Below, piece by piece: positions 9,903-19,824 of a stretch of 64,000 nt of DNA. The stretch comes from Motacilla alba alba. Lineage: Eukaryota; Chordata; Aves; Passeriformes; Motacillidae. The stretch lies in the NCBI RefSeq assembly GCF_015832195.1, contig NC_052017.1, forward strand, positions 93,150,429-93,214,428, in the 5' to 3' direction. The notes under the pieces are model-generated. The model worked only from the letters and a program-made list of their open reading frames with translations, had not been told where the DNA came from and did not search any database. The number at the start of each line of letters is the position of its first letter. Position 1 is the stretch's first letter. Position numbers and translations under genes: made by a program.

Positions 9903-12900
9903 TCAGCCCCAGTATGCCTCAGTCACGGCCAGAGCTTTCAGGGCTAGAAAGGTAAACCCGCCCCAGAAAAGGTAAACCAGAGGACAAACACAGGGTCTTT
10001 GGTGCCTGTGGGACAGTCACAAGGGGGAGAAGACACAGGTTCCTGCTGGTTAATAAAGTTTATTCACAACCTTAATTCTGGTTTATTAACTTTAGGTATA
10101 ACAAGTTGTGCAGTAATTGTGGTTGTTAAGGGAGCACCAGGCAGTTTTTCCTAGAGGGTATCAAATTCTGTGTTATTATTATAGATGCATTAAATCTCCA
10201 TTAAAAGGCTTTCTCTAAATGTTTCAAGGCTATGCCAGATAGAAGGGTACTTCATCTTGGTTTCCAAACGGGATATTATCTATTTTAAAAACCTTGCAGT
10301 AACAGTTACCTTATTTGTCTCCCATCAAAAAAATACAGTGGTTTACGTACGCCTTATTTTTGGGGGAAAAGAAAGACAGAAATTGAACTTCCGTGACTGC
10401 CGTATCAGTCATTAGTGAATCTGGGTTCAAATGTGCACTCTCTATAGAGCCTGGCCACGGTCTTTCACAGCCTAGCAAAATAAGGAAACTACAGGATGGA
10501 AACTCAATGAGCCTAACTATTCTGCTTCCTTTTATTTTTTTCTCCCTTTCGAATAAATCAGACTCTTTTGAAGCTGCTGCTTTTCTTTTGCGGGCACAAA
10601 CCCCTCATCTTTTAAAGTCTGTCTTTCAAGCTAATTGTTTCCACAGGCCAAGCAACTGGCAAAAGGCAGCTCCAGCCTATCTCTATATTGTCTCCCCAGG
10701 ACTGTTTATAAGAGAAATACACGTTTATACAATAGACGCCACTGTTTAAAGGCCGGCTAGCGAAGGGGTATTTTTAACGAGATTAGTTAATGGGTTTGTT
10801 CAGTGCCTCGAAGGAAGTGTTCAGTGCTGGCAGGGCAGAATTGCTGTGGTGGGGCCCTAAGCCAGAGGCAGGTATTGGATGGGCTCCCAAGGATTTCAGC
10901 GGTCTTTGAATGAAGGACTCAGCGACAGATAGAAGTTGAAAAGTGCAAGCGGCAGCGCGGAGAAATAAAATGGAGAGCAGCAGGACAGATGCAAGCGAAG
11001 AGCAGTGATGTGTGAGCCTCCGGAGGTGCTATTTATGTTTGCAAGGAAGGTCTGTGCTATTAAGTTTCAATTTGACAGAATGTTTTAACAAACATTTTAG
11101 CGAAATGTGTTTGCAGGAAAGATTAGAGATATCCAGATCTCTGACTGCAGTGAAGCATCAAGTGAAGCCCAGCGTCTTAAGGGAGACCTGAAAAACTTAA
11201 AATTAGGAAGAAAATAAGGATTGGGCAAGATTTTATGCTATTTTCGCAAAGGCAGTAGGATGAATGATGTTGTTCCTGTGGTATTTCAGACCTATCTGAA
11301 ACTGAATCTACCTGAGTCTCATGTATGTTTTTCAACCTGCTTTTTGCTTCCCAGGAATTCTCAATCCTTTAAAAAATATATATTTTTTTTTTTATATATA
11401 GTGATATCTAACTAGATGCTTTAGGATCCAACTCCATCACTCTCCTGGCAGTGGTTTTCACTCCTTTTGTTGAGGCCAATGTTCTGCTTGTGCTCTCAAA
11501 GCCAATATGATTACTCACCCAAGTAGGACCTAAATATGTGAATCAGCATGGTAAAATGTGTCCCGGAGTCTGTAAATGGAAAACGTTTGCTCCAATAGGC
11601 AGGGCTCTGTGTCTGGTTTAGCTCTCAGCTCCATTAATATGTCCATTACTTAAATTAGTGAGATAGCAGGCCTGCCCTAGAGTAACAACAACTCCGCCAT
11701 CCCATTACAGGAGGCCTCCATGTCTTGGTTTTTCCCTCATACAGCAGCCTGTGCAATGTGGGATAATGCTGCTGGTGATACGACTTATTTCCAAGGAGCA
11801 GGATTTTCTAAATGTGTCCACTAGATAGCACAATAAACTTCCTTCTTTTCTTGTTGAAAAACTTTCTCTCCCACCCAAAGAGCCATTAGCCCTTCAGTCT
11901 CAGAGTAATGGTGCTTCAGAAGGAGATCAAAGTTTCTCAGATAAGTGTTCCTTTACACAATGTTACTGACACTCCACTTTGTAAACAGGCTTCTTTTTTA
12001 TGGTTAAGAAGGACATATAAACATGCCAAGTGAGATGGATAGACTGCCACTTTTTCTTTTTCTTTTTCTCTTTGTATTTGTGTGTGTGTTAACTGCTCAA
12101 TGAGTATCATGGTTGGGTTGCACTGATACCGTTGAATGTGGTCTGTCTTTTGTGTAAACAGAGAGAGAAAAGAGAACTGCAGGAAGGAATCCCAAGTTTA
12201 GATTTCTTACTGGAGTTGCTGCAACACCAGTCCCACTTTCTGCCACCATTGATGAGAAAACAGTCATGTGTCCTTCTGAAAGATGACAGAGACATTAAAG
12301 ATGACAAATCCATGTGCTTGTGTACCTGCTTATATGGACATGCTCAGCCCAGGTTCTGCTTTAGGACCTCAGATGAGTAATGTAAAACCTAAAAATGAGG
12401 TTTCTGCCTCAGTTAAGGTTTCCAGACTGCCTCAAATCCCCTTTAGCTTGAAACAAAGAAGAGCGTGAGTCCCCTGTAAAGGCCTTTGAGAAAAGCTTAG
12501 GTTTGCCATAATGGACCTTATAGACAGAATGGTCCCTGCTGTAGGGGAAGTCAGCATGTCTGCATACTCAAGGGAGGGCCAGCTAGAAATGGCTGGTAGG
12601 GAACCCAGGAGGTGGATGGGAATGTTCCAGGTGAAGCAGCATGAATACCTCCTGTAAAAGACGTTGTGCAAGACACCTTTTATGCAGGGACAAAATCTGA
12701 ATACAAATTTGCATTTTGACTCTACTTAAAATTAAGTGAAATCTGCAACTGACATGCCCCCATTCTTGCTCCTTGGGACAACAGGAGCCTGCAAATGTAG
12801 ATTCAGCTCTTTGAGTTGGAGAAAATCAGGTACTGTGGCCTCTGCTCATGTCTTGTCTTCTAGGAAACTAATAAGTACCTTCTCTTGTAGCTTGGTTAGC

Positions 12901-14771
12901 TGCTTTGCTTCAGATAACAGCTAACCAAGATGTATATTCCCTGTTGTGCATTGCCAAATGCCATATATAAGGTTTTAAAAGAGGAAAATTAAAAAAAAAG
13001 AAAACAACAAAAACCAACTAAACCCAACACATCTGGCAGGCTACTTTGAAGCCTCCCAGTGAGATTGCTGCCATTCTACCCAAACTGCAAGCTCCTTAGG
13101 GCAAGGACCAGGGTTGTGTGACAGCCATAAGCAGTGCCATTGCAGTATGATGCCCCAGCACATACATGGAAGATGCAAAGCCTCTGCTTGCACCTCCTCT
13201 TTCCAACCAGGGAACTGAGATTTCTGGATCCCTGACTTAAGAAGGAGATGACAAGGCCCATCTTGTCTTTCACGTTTCAGAGCTAACTATAGGAGTGCAA
13301 TGCACGCCTTTTAAAACAGGTGACACAAGGGATTTTCCATGACAATCTTTCAAACTAAAGCAAAAACCCTCTGTTCACGGGTTGAAAACACTCTTAATCA
13401 TGGTGCACAGACTCCCTCTGACATGAACCTGCTCCAGCTCTCCTGATTAGACATCCCTGAGGGTTATTGGTACAGTAGTGGCATCTAGAAACCACAGCTA
13501 TGGGTTTGGGCATCAGCCTTCTCTCCATTTCAGAAATATAGGCAAAACCAAAAGATGAGAAAGAAACAGTGATTATAAATAGACTTTTACCTTGCCATAC
13601 TTTGGGGAGCCCAAGGTGAAAGTGAGACAGCTGTGGGCAGGGGGCTTGGCTCAGTGGAGGCTTAGTCACTGCTCTGGTCCTGTAACAATTCCAGTGCAGA
13701 GAGTGCTGCAGAGAGATGCGAAGGAGAGCACTGGAGCAATTTGCAGGTGACTGTGGAGAAATCTACCCTGAAGAGCCCTGTGGGTGTTATTTCAGATGCT
13801 TGTTTATAACACAACATTCCTTACTTTTTCTTTTCCACATTCTTTAAGGAAAACCTTTGCCTATTTCCTTTAAGCAGGAAGAACAGTGGTATAGCCAACC
13901 CAGCCAAAAGCCTCCTACAAACCTGTCTTCTTCTTTTCTTTTTCCTACCCTTTTGTAGCCACAGGCAAGACTGCCTCAGATCTCATCTTTTAAGTGCTAC
14001 AACCGATCCATTAAATGTCTTCTCATGGACATTTTTTTCAGCTCCGAGGAGTAGAGTTGCTGAGTGAGAAAAGCATGAGCCGGGCTCTTGCTGCTGGGAC
14101 TTCCTCCAGACCAGCTTGCAGTCTTAAGAAAAATGAGTTGGATGGTCTCAGCTCTGTCCCCAATGAGCAGCAGCAGTAGATCACTTCGCAAAAATGAGCC
14201 ACGCGTAATTTGGCACCATTGACAGAAGACTCACTCGCAGCAGCTCAGGGCCTTGCAGGCTTGAGATAATGTGCTGCTAAAATCACCTCTTGACCCCAAC
14301 CCAGGAGGTTCCTCCAGGTCACAAGGGAAGAGGGGGGTAGCAGGCCACTGTGAGATACCTTGATAAATGTACAAGCCCCTACACGTCAGCCTGGCACGCC
14401 TGCACCAGTGTGAGCTGCTTTGTTTATCACAGGAAGAAGAATTTGTTTCCTGGGTTGTGTTAGAGGACTCCAGACTTCTCATTTCGGCTGCCTCCTCCTT
14501 TTTCCCCTCCAGTGCAGCGAGCCCACTGAAGTGAACTGGTGGCCCTGACGGAGTGCAGAAGCAGGCTGCATGCATCTCCTTGTGTTGGAACTGGCAGAGA
14601 AAATCGGACACTGGGACAAACAACCATAAATCAGGACTGTCCTGATTAAATCAGGCATGGCTGGCAAGTAAGTTATTAGCCGCCTGTGAAACTAATTGTG
14701 ATACTGATACACTCAATTTTGCTGTGTCTTTCAAACACCGATTGTGATGGGAAACAGCTGTTAGCAACCAG
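9903..14771. other. Unique DNA, possible regulatory stretches
   Basis: No gene recognised. An AATAAA lies near 10051. Two stretches look more structured than their surroundings: about 10690-11160, which keeps several CpGs in AT-rich sequence (CGCC, GCCGGC, AACGAG, CTCGAA, CAGCGG, AGCGACAG, GCGCGG), and 11560-11800, which is rich in TAAT/ATTA homeodomain-type cores. Either could be conserved non-coding DNA; conservation cannot be tested here. Confidence 0.5.
11631..11647. promoter_or_regulatory. Spaced TAAT / ATTA motif pair
   Basis: CCATTAATATGTCCATTA contains inverted TAAT and ATTA cores separated by six bases. A near-identical string, CGTTAATGTGTCCATTA, lies at 29651-29667; the shared part TTAATrTGTCCATTA matches at 14 of 15 positions. 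Homeodomain cores are short and common, so this is weak evidence for a regulatory site. Confidence 0.25.
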
Positions 14772-14834
14772 CCCCCCCCAACCCCCCCCCCACCCAAAAA
14801 AAAGAAAGGGAGAGAAAGTAAAAAAAAAAAAAAA
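14772..14834 (+). repeat. C-rich then A-rich low-complexity tract
   Basis: C8, then C10, then CCC, then an A8 run, a purine stretch and A15 at 14820-14834. The G-rich complement could form a quadruplex. Runs like this are prone to sequencing and assembly length errors. Confidence 0.9.
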
Positions 14835-17800
14835 GAGCACAGGCTTACGATTCAGAGTCATAATAAAGTCTGTCTTCTCTATTCCCTTGCACAAAAGCTC
14901 TTATATTCTTCTATTCTCCTCTAGACAATTACTCCCAGCAGGCAGGGTCACTTAGGATGAGCACTATTGCATTTAAAGTTCATCTACTGAAGGGGGGAAA
15001 AAGGCAGAGAAATAAGAAAAAGAAGAAAAAAATTTCTTCCCATTAATGTGAGAAAAAAATGGCAGGTTTAAAATGGGTTAGAAATTCAGGTTAAAGTGAA
15101 AAAAATTGTCACATGACATCATCAGGAAAAAGGACTTTATTCAGTGGTATTGTTTGACTGAAAACTTCCTTCACAATAACACCAATGCCAGGATAAAAAA
15201 AAAACCAGTGTTTATTTGATGCCTGGATGGGGCAACTGTTATGAGCAGCTAGAAAAAAAGGGATGTTTTGAAATATGTCAGAAGGAGAAAGGGCCTAATC
15301 CTGCTTTAGTGGAAGCTGGTGGTGAGCCCTCCACCACCTCCCTCGTTGGCTGGCAGGCCATGCTGCACTGGAAACTGGGGGCTGGGCAGGGGCTGGCAGT
15401 GTGGTCCCCTGTGCAGGCTGCAGTGAGAGAAGTGTGTGATTTGGCCAGCTAAAACCTCCTGCTGTCGGGAGTTTGCACAGTCACTCAAGCCAGGGCCAGG
15501 TGAAGTGCTGTAGTAGTTGTAATGGCTTAAGGATAGGAGCTGAGCAGGGTTTGTGGAGAGGTTGTTACTGGACTGAGAAACATAGCTCAAAAACCAGACA
15601 GGATTTTGGGTGTACAGGCCCTTCTCCAGGTCTGAAAAGGAATTAGCAAAGCCCAGCTTGTTGCTTGGCTTAGCCTCAAAGAATATTTTTGAGACCCAAA
15701 GTCTGCATTTTTCCCAGAAATACATAGGCTAGCATAAAGTGTTACCTCTCTTTGTACCCTTCTGACTGCCATGATGACTACTCACATCTGAAAAATACCT
15801 CCCATAAGACAGAACATACCTACATATGCAATATGTGTGATTTGAAGATTCTTCCCTCATCGGAATATTAATCTTGGTGATTTTGTGCCTTGGCCTAAGC
15901 CCCTGCAATGGGCCACTGTTGGAGATTAGACTCTTCCAGCACTTGGTTTGAATCCCTGTAGTCTCAGATACTTTATACCTCCTATTTTATCTTTTTGCCA
16001 CTTTTTCTTCTCATCTTGTATCTATCTAGTCTGTCTTTCTATTGCTGTTCATTTTTTTCCCAAGTTATATTTTAGCTATAACAGTGGAAGGAAAATGACA
16101 TGCATTAGCTAATAACAATATGACTGCACCATGAGTTTGGGAGAGATGGAAGGAAAAAACAAATCACTCATGTTTCAAGAATCAAGCCCCATCCCCTCAG
16201 CTTCCACAGTAATATCTCTGGCTTCCTGTTTGCAAACCAGAAATGTTTATTTACAACGTCTTTCTAGACATCTTTTCAATGTGTAATGCTCATGTCATTA
16301 CATAATGGGTCATAAATGATGTTGGTTGTCATAGAAAAATACAAAGTCATCAAATATTTTCTTCGTTTTTTGTTTGCCTTTTGTGGCAGGATTCAGAGTT
16401 GTCTGCAGTGGAGAAAAAGGTAAATCATCATCCTTCCAGTAATTCCAGCCCTGGTGTATTCAGCCTGTCAGGAGTTTATGAGTGAAGTGATCCTGATGCT
16501 GCACATTCTAGTTGTGTTTTTTCTCAGTGGCCCTGCTGTTTTAGGCAGCTCATCAGCTGTGTGCCCCGAGAAAGCCAGGCAAAGGCTTGCATGTCCATGG
16601 TTTGGTGAGCAGAATTGGAACACTACAATAGACATATGAAATACAAAACCCCCAACCATTTTTTTTTTCATCTATAAGACTACTGAATCAGATCCTGGAA
16701 GTTCCTACTGTAACATGACAATGGTTGCTGAACGTGTTTGTGCATTTTTCTGATCTGTAGGGACATTATATGAGTGCCTTTTTTTTTTCTTTCTTTTTTT
16801 GCAGTGTTGAGGTGAAGCTGCCTGGTCTAGTTTCCCTTACCTGTAGCTATCGTGGGGACGAGAGAGATGTACATAATATAATATAATAATAATATGCCCA
16901 GAGGATGCAGTCCTTATTCCTGAGTAAACTAAGACCTGGCTCTCTCTAGGCTTTGAGCTCTGCTGAATCCCCATGCACTCTTTTTGTATGGTCTTCAAGT
17001 AGCAGCATTACAGATTGTTCCTTGTCTCAGAAACCTGTGAGTAGAAGGAAAGGAGTCCTTAAACCAGGATACTGGGTTGAAATTTTGCCTGTGCTTACAA
17101 CAGTGTGTATTGGATATAACTCCCCTGAAGCTGGTGGTGAAGCTGCTATTCTTCCCTCTGAACAAATCAATTCCTATCTCTAAAAATAAGTGAATTAGAA
17201 AAGAAGTAAAACTACTATTTATAAAATAAATGTGTTTATTTGGTTCTTTTTTCAAGAAGATTTTGTACCTAAATTCTTCTTGAGCTTATTAAGGAAAAAA
17301 CAAAAATATTTTTGTATACTTTGGATAAATCAGGAGACCTTTTTATTCTCTTCACCACAAAAATGACAAATAAACCACTATCAGGATAAAAGGCATTGAC
17401 AAAATATGTCGATACAAAAGACACACAGAACTTTCCACTTTTCCCTTTTTTTTATTATTTGGAAGGGCACTAAGAGTCATTTCTGAATTGCCTGAAATAG
17501 ATGGGCCTCCTGGATCAAAAATGCATCTCCATTAATGTCAGACAATCTCCATCTTTTGTACATGCCACCTAGAGAACTTAGGGGTAGCTCTGCAGAAAGA
17601 AGAGGGTTTCATGACTAATTCTTATCAGCACCAGAGGTTATTTTCTGTGGTCCTCTGCATCAATGCACAGTAGGGTGTTGGTGAGCACCGGATAAAATTT
17701 CCAGCCACACACAAGGAAATGCTGAACTAATAAACTGTTCTTTTAGTGAATTGCAGAGACCAAAGGATTTATCTTCCTCTCTGAGGAAATATACAGCTGT

Positions 17801-19337
17801 CACAAGTAATATTGCTGAAAAAGTTTTCTGTTACTATGCAAGGTCAGATTACCTGCATCTTTGTTATCTAGGTGGGTGATGAAAAGTCATTGAGATCTAT
17901 CAAAAGTGAGGCCTCAATTCAGCAAGGTGGCTAAGCAGGTAGCTGGCTTTGCTGGGACTCTCTGCCTGCACTCAGCCAGCCATATGCTTTAGCAGGCTTC
18001 TGAATTTGAAACTAAATTACAAGTAAAGTTCTTGAATGCTGTCTTGGAACTTACTCACACTTGTAACCAGAAATTGTAAATTATGTCAATATTATGCACA
18101 AGAGTGGCGTATTTGTGTGTTGGTGTGAAAGGAGAAAAACAATGTGTGTAGAAGAGTGGTAGGAGCAAACACTCTTCTGCAACTTTCTGTGCATTTTGCA
18201 TGTGTACGTCGCATTTGTGTACTGTCTGAAGAAGCCTTCAGAGATGTACATTGCATGAAACCACTTCTTATCCTCTATGATGAATTTTTAGTGCATAGCT
18301 TCCACTGTGCTAGGAAAAAAAACCCAAATAAATCTAAAAGTACTAGCCCTGCTATGAGTTCAAAACACAGTTCTCATTTCAGGATCCTGGCATGCACTTG
18401 TAAAACATTTAAATACCTATTGGTGGATAAGAAAATCAATATACTTGTGAGGTGACTAAGTAACAAAATATATTAGAATTGATGTTACAATTAGGAAAAA
18501 AATAAATAAATTGTTTTTCTGCTCATTAATATTTGGATAAATATTTATGAATGTATAAGACAAGCAAGCACTGCCAACACTAGATCTTTATTATGCCAGG
18601 CATGGGAATAATTCAAGCATTTAGGCAGCTGCAGGTTGAACTTAACCCCACTGGCTGTTCAGCTGAATTTGATCTGGCCCCAGGAAGACATTGCTTTGGA
18701 GATGGCTTGGGTTGTGTGGTTTCTGTGCAGTTTTTGTTTGGAAGAAAAGGAGTGAGAGGGTCTGCAGGTAACAGGCTCCTGACAGTGAGCTGTGTTTGCC
18801 TTGACAGATGTGTGCTAAGCAGAGTGATGCTCAGGGTGGAGTTGTCTGCTCCCTAATAGAGGGGTCAGCCAGATAGGAAGAATTTGCAGGAGTTTTGTTT
18901 ACAGGGTTGGCCAGGGAGTTATTTTCAGCCTGGAAGCAGCGGTAGGCACTCCCTTAGGACAGGTTTTCTACAGGGGTCTCATTTTTGTCTCTTCTGTTTC
19001 TCATTAAAGCCCTCAGGTCCAGGCCCCTCAGTGCACATGGTGCACATGAACCGTTTTGCCCAGGACTGGGTGCAAGCCTGCTTGCTCCTTGTACAGGGGG
19101 GTCATCTTTTCTCAGAGGATGAGCCCTGCTTGTCTTCCTCCTGCACAGGCAAGCTGGACACTCTGCTGTCCAGCAAGGTGGCTTTTGTGGACTATTAACG
19201 AAGGACTATTTGTACAGTGCTGTTCTATACGTGTGTAGCTGGGAGAGGAGAAGGGGTCATGAAGAAGAACTGGGGTGATCTGACCACCCACAGCCATTTC
19301 TCTTTTTCTTCCTGGTGAGCGAGAGCCTGATGTTCAC
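14835..19337. other. Unique DNA, no gene seen
   Basis: AT-rich sequence with no recognised gene. It contains the possible 30-nt microexon at 16390-16419, listed separately. A strong acceptor-like site (T/C-rich run ending TTTTTTTGCAG) ends at 16804, followed by one frame open for about 26 codons and no clear donor. A short ATAATA-rich patch lies near 16875-16895. Long frames on both strands at 18140-19300 have no recognisable motif. Confidence 0.55.
16390..16419 (+). other. Possible 30-nt microexon, unconfirmed
   Basis: Seen: a pyrimidine-rich tract with TTTTTTGTTTGCCTTTTGTG leads to CAG at 16387-16389; 30 nt follow, ending AAAAAG|GTAAAT, a good donor. All three phases are open; in phase 0 it reads DSELSAVEKK. 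Thirty nucleotides is within the range of known vertebrate microexons, which are often neuronal and keep frame. It lies on the same strand as the candidate exon at 30-83. Inference only: no parent gene is identified and chance pairs of this quality occur in large introns. Confidence 0.2.
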
Positions 19338-19356
19338 TTTTTTTTTTTTTTTTTTT
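19338..19356 (+). repeat. T19 homopolymer
   Basis: An uninterrupted run of 19 T, about 30 bp upstream of the CpG-retaining hairpin element. It could be an old poly(A) tail of an antisense retroposed copy, or simply a mononucleotide repeat; nothing adjacent identifies a retroposon. Confidence 0.9.
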
Positions 19357-19527
19357 AAGGGAAAAAGAGGGATGGCTTCATTACGTCCGGGTGATTTTTG
19401 TAGTCCTTGTCTCTAGTTCAGGATGCGAACCAGAACGATAGGTGTTTTGGAACCTGAAGAGAAAACCAGCCGGATGGCGTGACTCAAAATGTGATTTTGC
19501 GGGGGCGCGCATCAATAACGGGACTGC

Positions 19528-19577
19528 GATGCCGTACGGATATTACGCAGGCAGCCTTAATACGCTCGTATGGCATC
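19528..19577. repeat. Hairpin A of the element
   Basis: GATGCCGTACG (19528-19538) and CGTATGGCATC (19567-19577) are inverted copies matching at 10 of 11 positions around a 28-nt loop. The loop holds a near direct repeat, ATTACGC and AATACGC. Confidence 0.8.
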
Positions 19578-19591
19578 CGGATTGACAAGAC

Positions 19592-19683
19592 AGACCACGA
19601 TGGCTCCAAAGGGTCAATAAAACATGCGCCATGAAGGACTTACACAATAGACAGTAATGGCTTCTTTGGAGCTGTTACGGTCT
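19592..19683. repeat. Inverted 20-mers spanning hairpin B
   Basis: AGACCACGATGGCTCCAAAG (19592-19611) matches the reverse complement of CTTTGGAGCTGTTACGGTCT (19664-19683) at 15 of 20 positions. This pairing competes with the local hairpin B at 19645-19687, so the element could switch between two folds. Confidence 0.75.
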
Positions 19684-19687
19684 ATTG
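19645..19687. repeat. Hairpin B of the element
   Basis: CAATAGAC at 19645-19652 pairs perfectly with GTCTATTG at 19680-19687, and GTAA at 19654-19657 pairs with TTAC at 19675-19678; more pairs follow toward a small loop near CTTTG. The left arm also repeats directly: the 25 bases at 19640-19664 match 19731-19755 at about 19 positions, with GTAATGGCT identical. Confidence 0.82.
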
Positions 19688-19760
19688 GGTCAATAATAAT
19701 CCACTTTTTAAAGAGTGCCAAAATATGAATTTACGCAACAAGCCGTAATGGCTCCTGATC

Positions 19761-19824
19761 TATCAGATAAATGATATGAATTATCAGCATTAGAGCCCAT
19801 AGTGCAATGCACGTTTATCTATTA
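19761..19824. repeat. Hairpin C of the element
   Basis: TATCAGATAAA (19761-19771) and TTTATCTATTA (19814-19824) are inverted copies at 9 of 11 positions. Nested inside, GCATT (19787-19791) pairs with AATGC (19806-19810). It is the rightmost of the three dyads. Confidence 0.72.

Larger units (their letters stand above)
19384..19824. other. CpG-retaining multi-hairpin element
   Basis: An unidentified element of about 440 bp. Seen: about 23 CpG dinucleotides although overall GC is moderate, while flanks have few. It is made of diverged copies of a core resembling CCGTAATGGCTCC: + at 19592-19611, 19649-19668 and 19740-19759, and inverted at 19664-19683, with weaker relatives at 19567-19580 and 19528-19539. 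GGGTCAATAA recurs at 19611-19620 and 19686-19695. It can fold as three successive hairpins. No open frame spans it. It is neither CR1 nor a recognised LTR. Possible identities: an exapted ancient palindromic repeat, a structured conserved non-coding element, or a decayed foldback transposon. CpG retention suggests low germline methylation or selection. Confidence 0.7.

Noticed and set aside
9885..9912. T16 plus CCTCAG and CCCCAG as a splice acceptor
   Set aside because: It is continuous with the low-complexity T/G tract, and no downstream exon with a donor stood out.
9016..9955. Frames of 193-283 codons
   Set aside because: They run from the CpG island into pentanucleotide arrays; the product is F/Y/I/L and F/P/S repeats with no natural domain.
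16805..16885. Strong acceptor followed by a frame containing LVSLTCSYRG, faintly like an immunoglobulin strand
   Set aside because: The frame stops after about 26 codons, no good donor follows, and the fold motif is too short to be meaningful.
17857..17909. TCTTTGTTATCTAGGTGGGTGA resembles mature miR-9 with a partly star-like segment downstream, given as two pieces TCTTTGTTATCTAG and GTGGGTGA
   Set aside because: miR-9 is invariant in vertebrates; here there is a deletion and several substitutions, and the two arms pair poorly.
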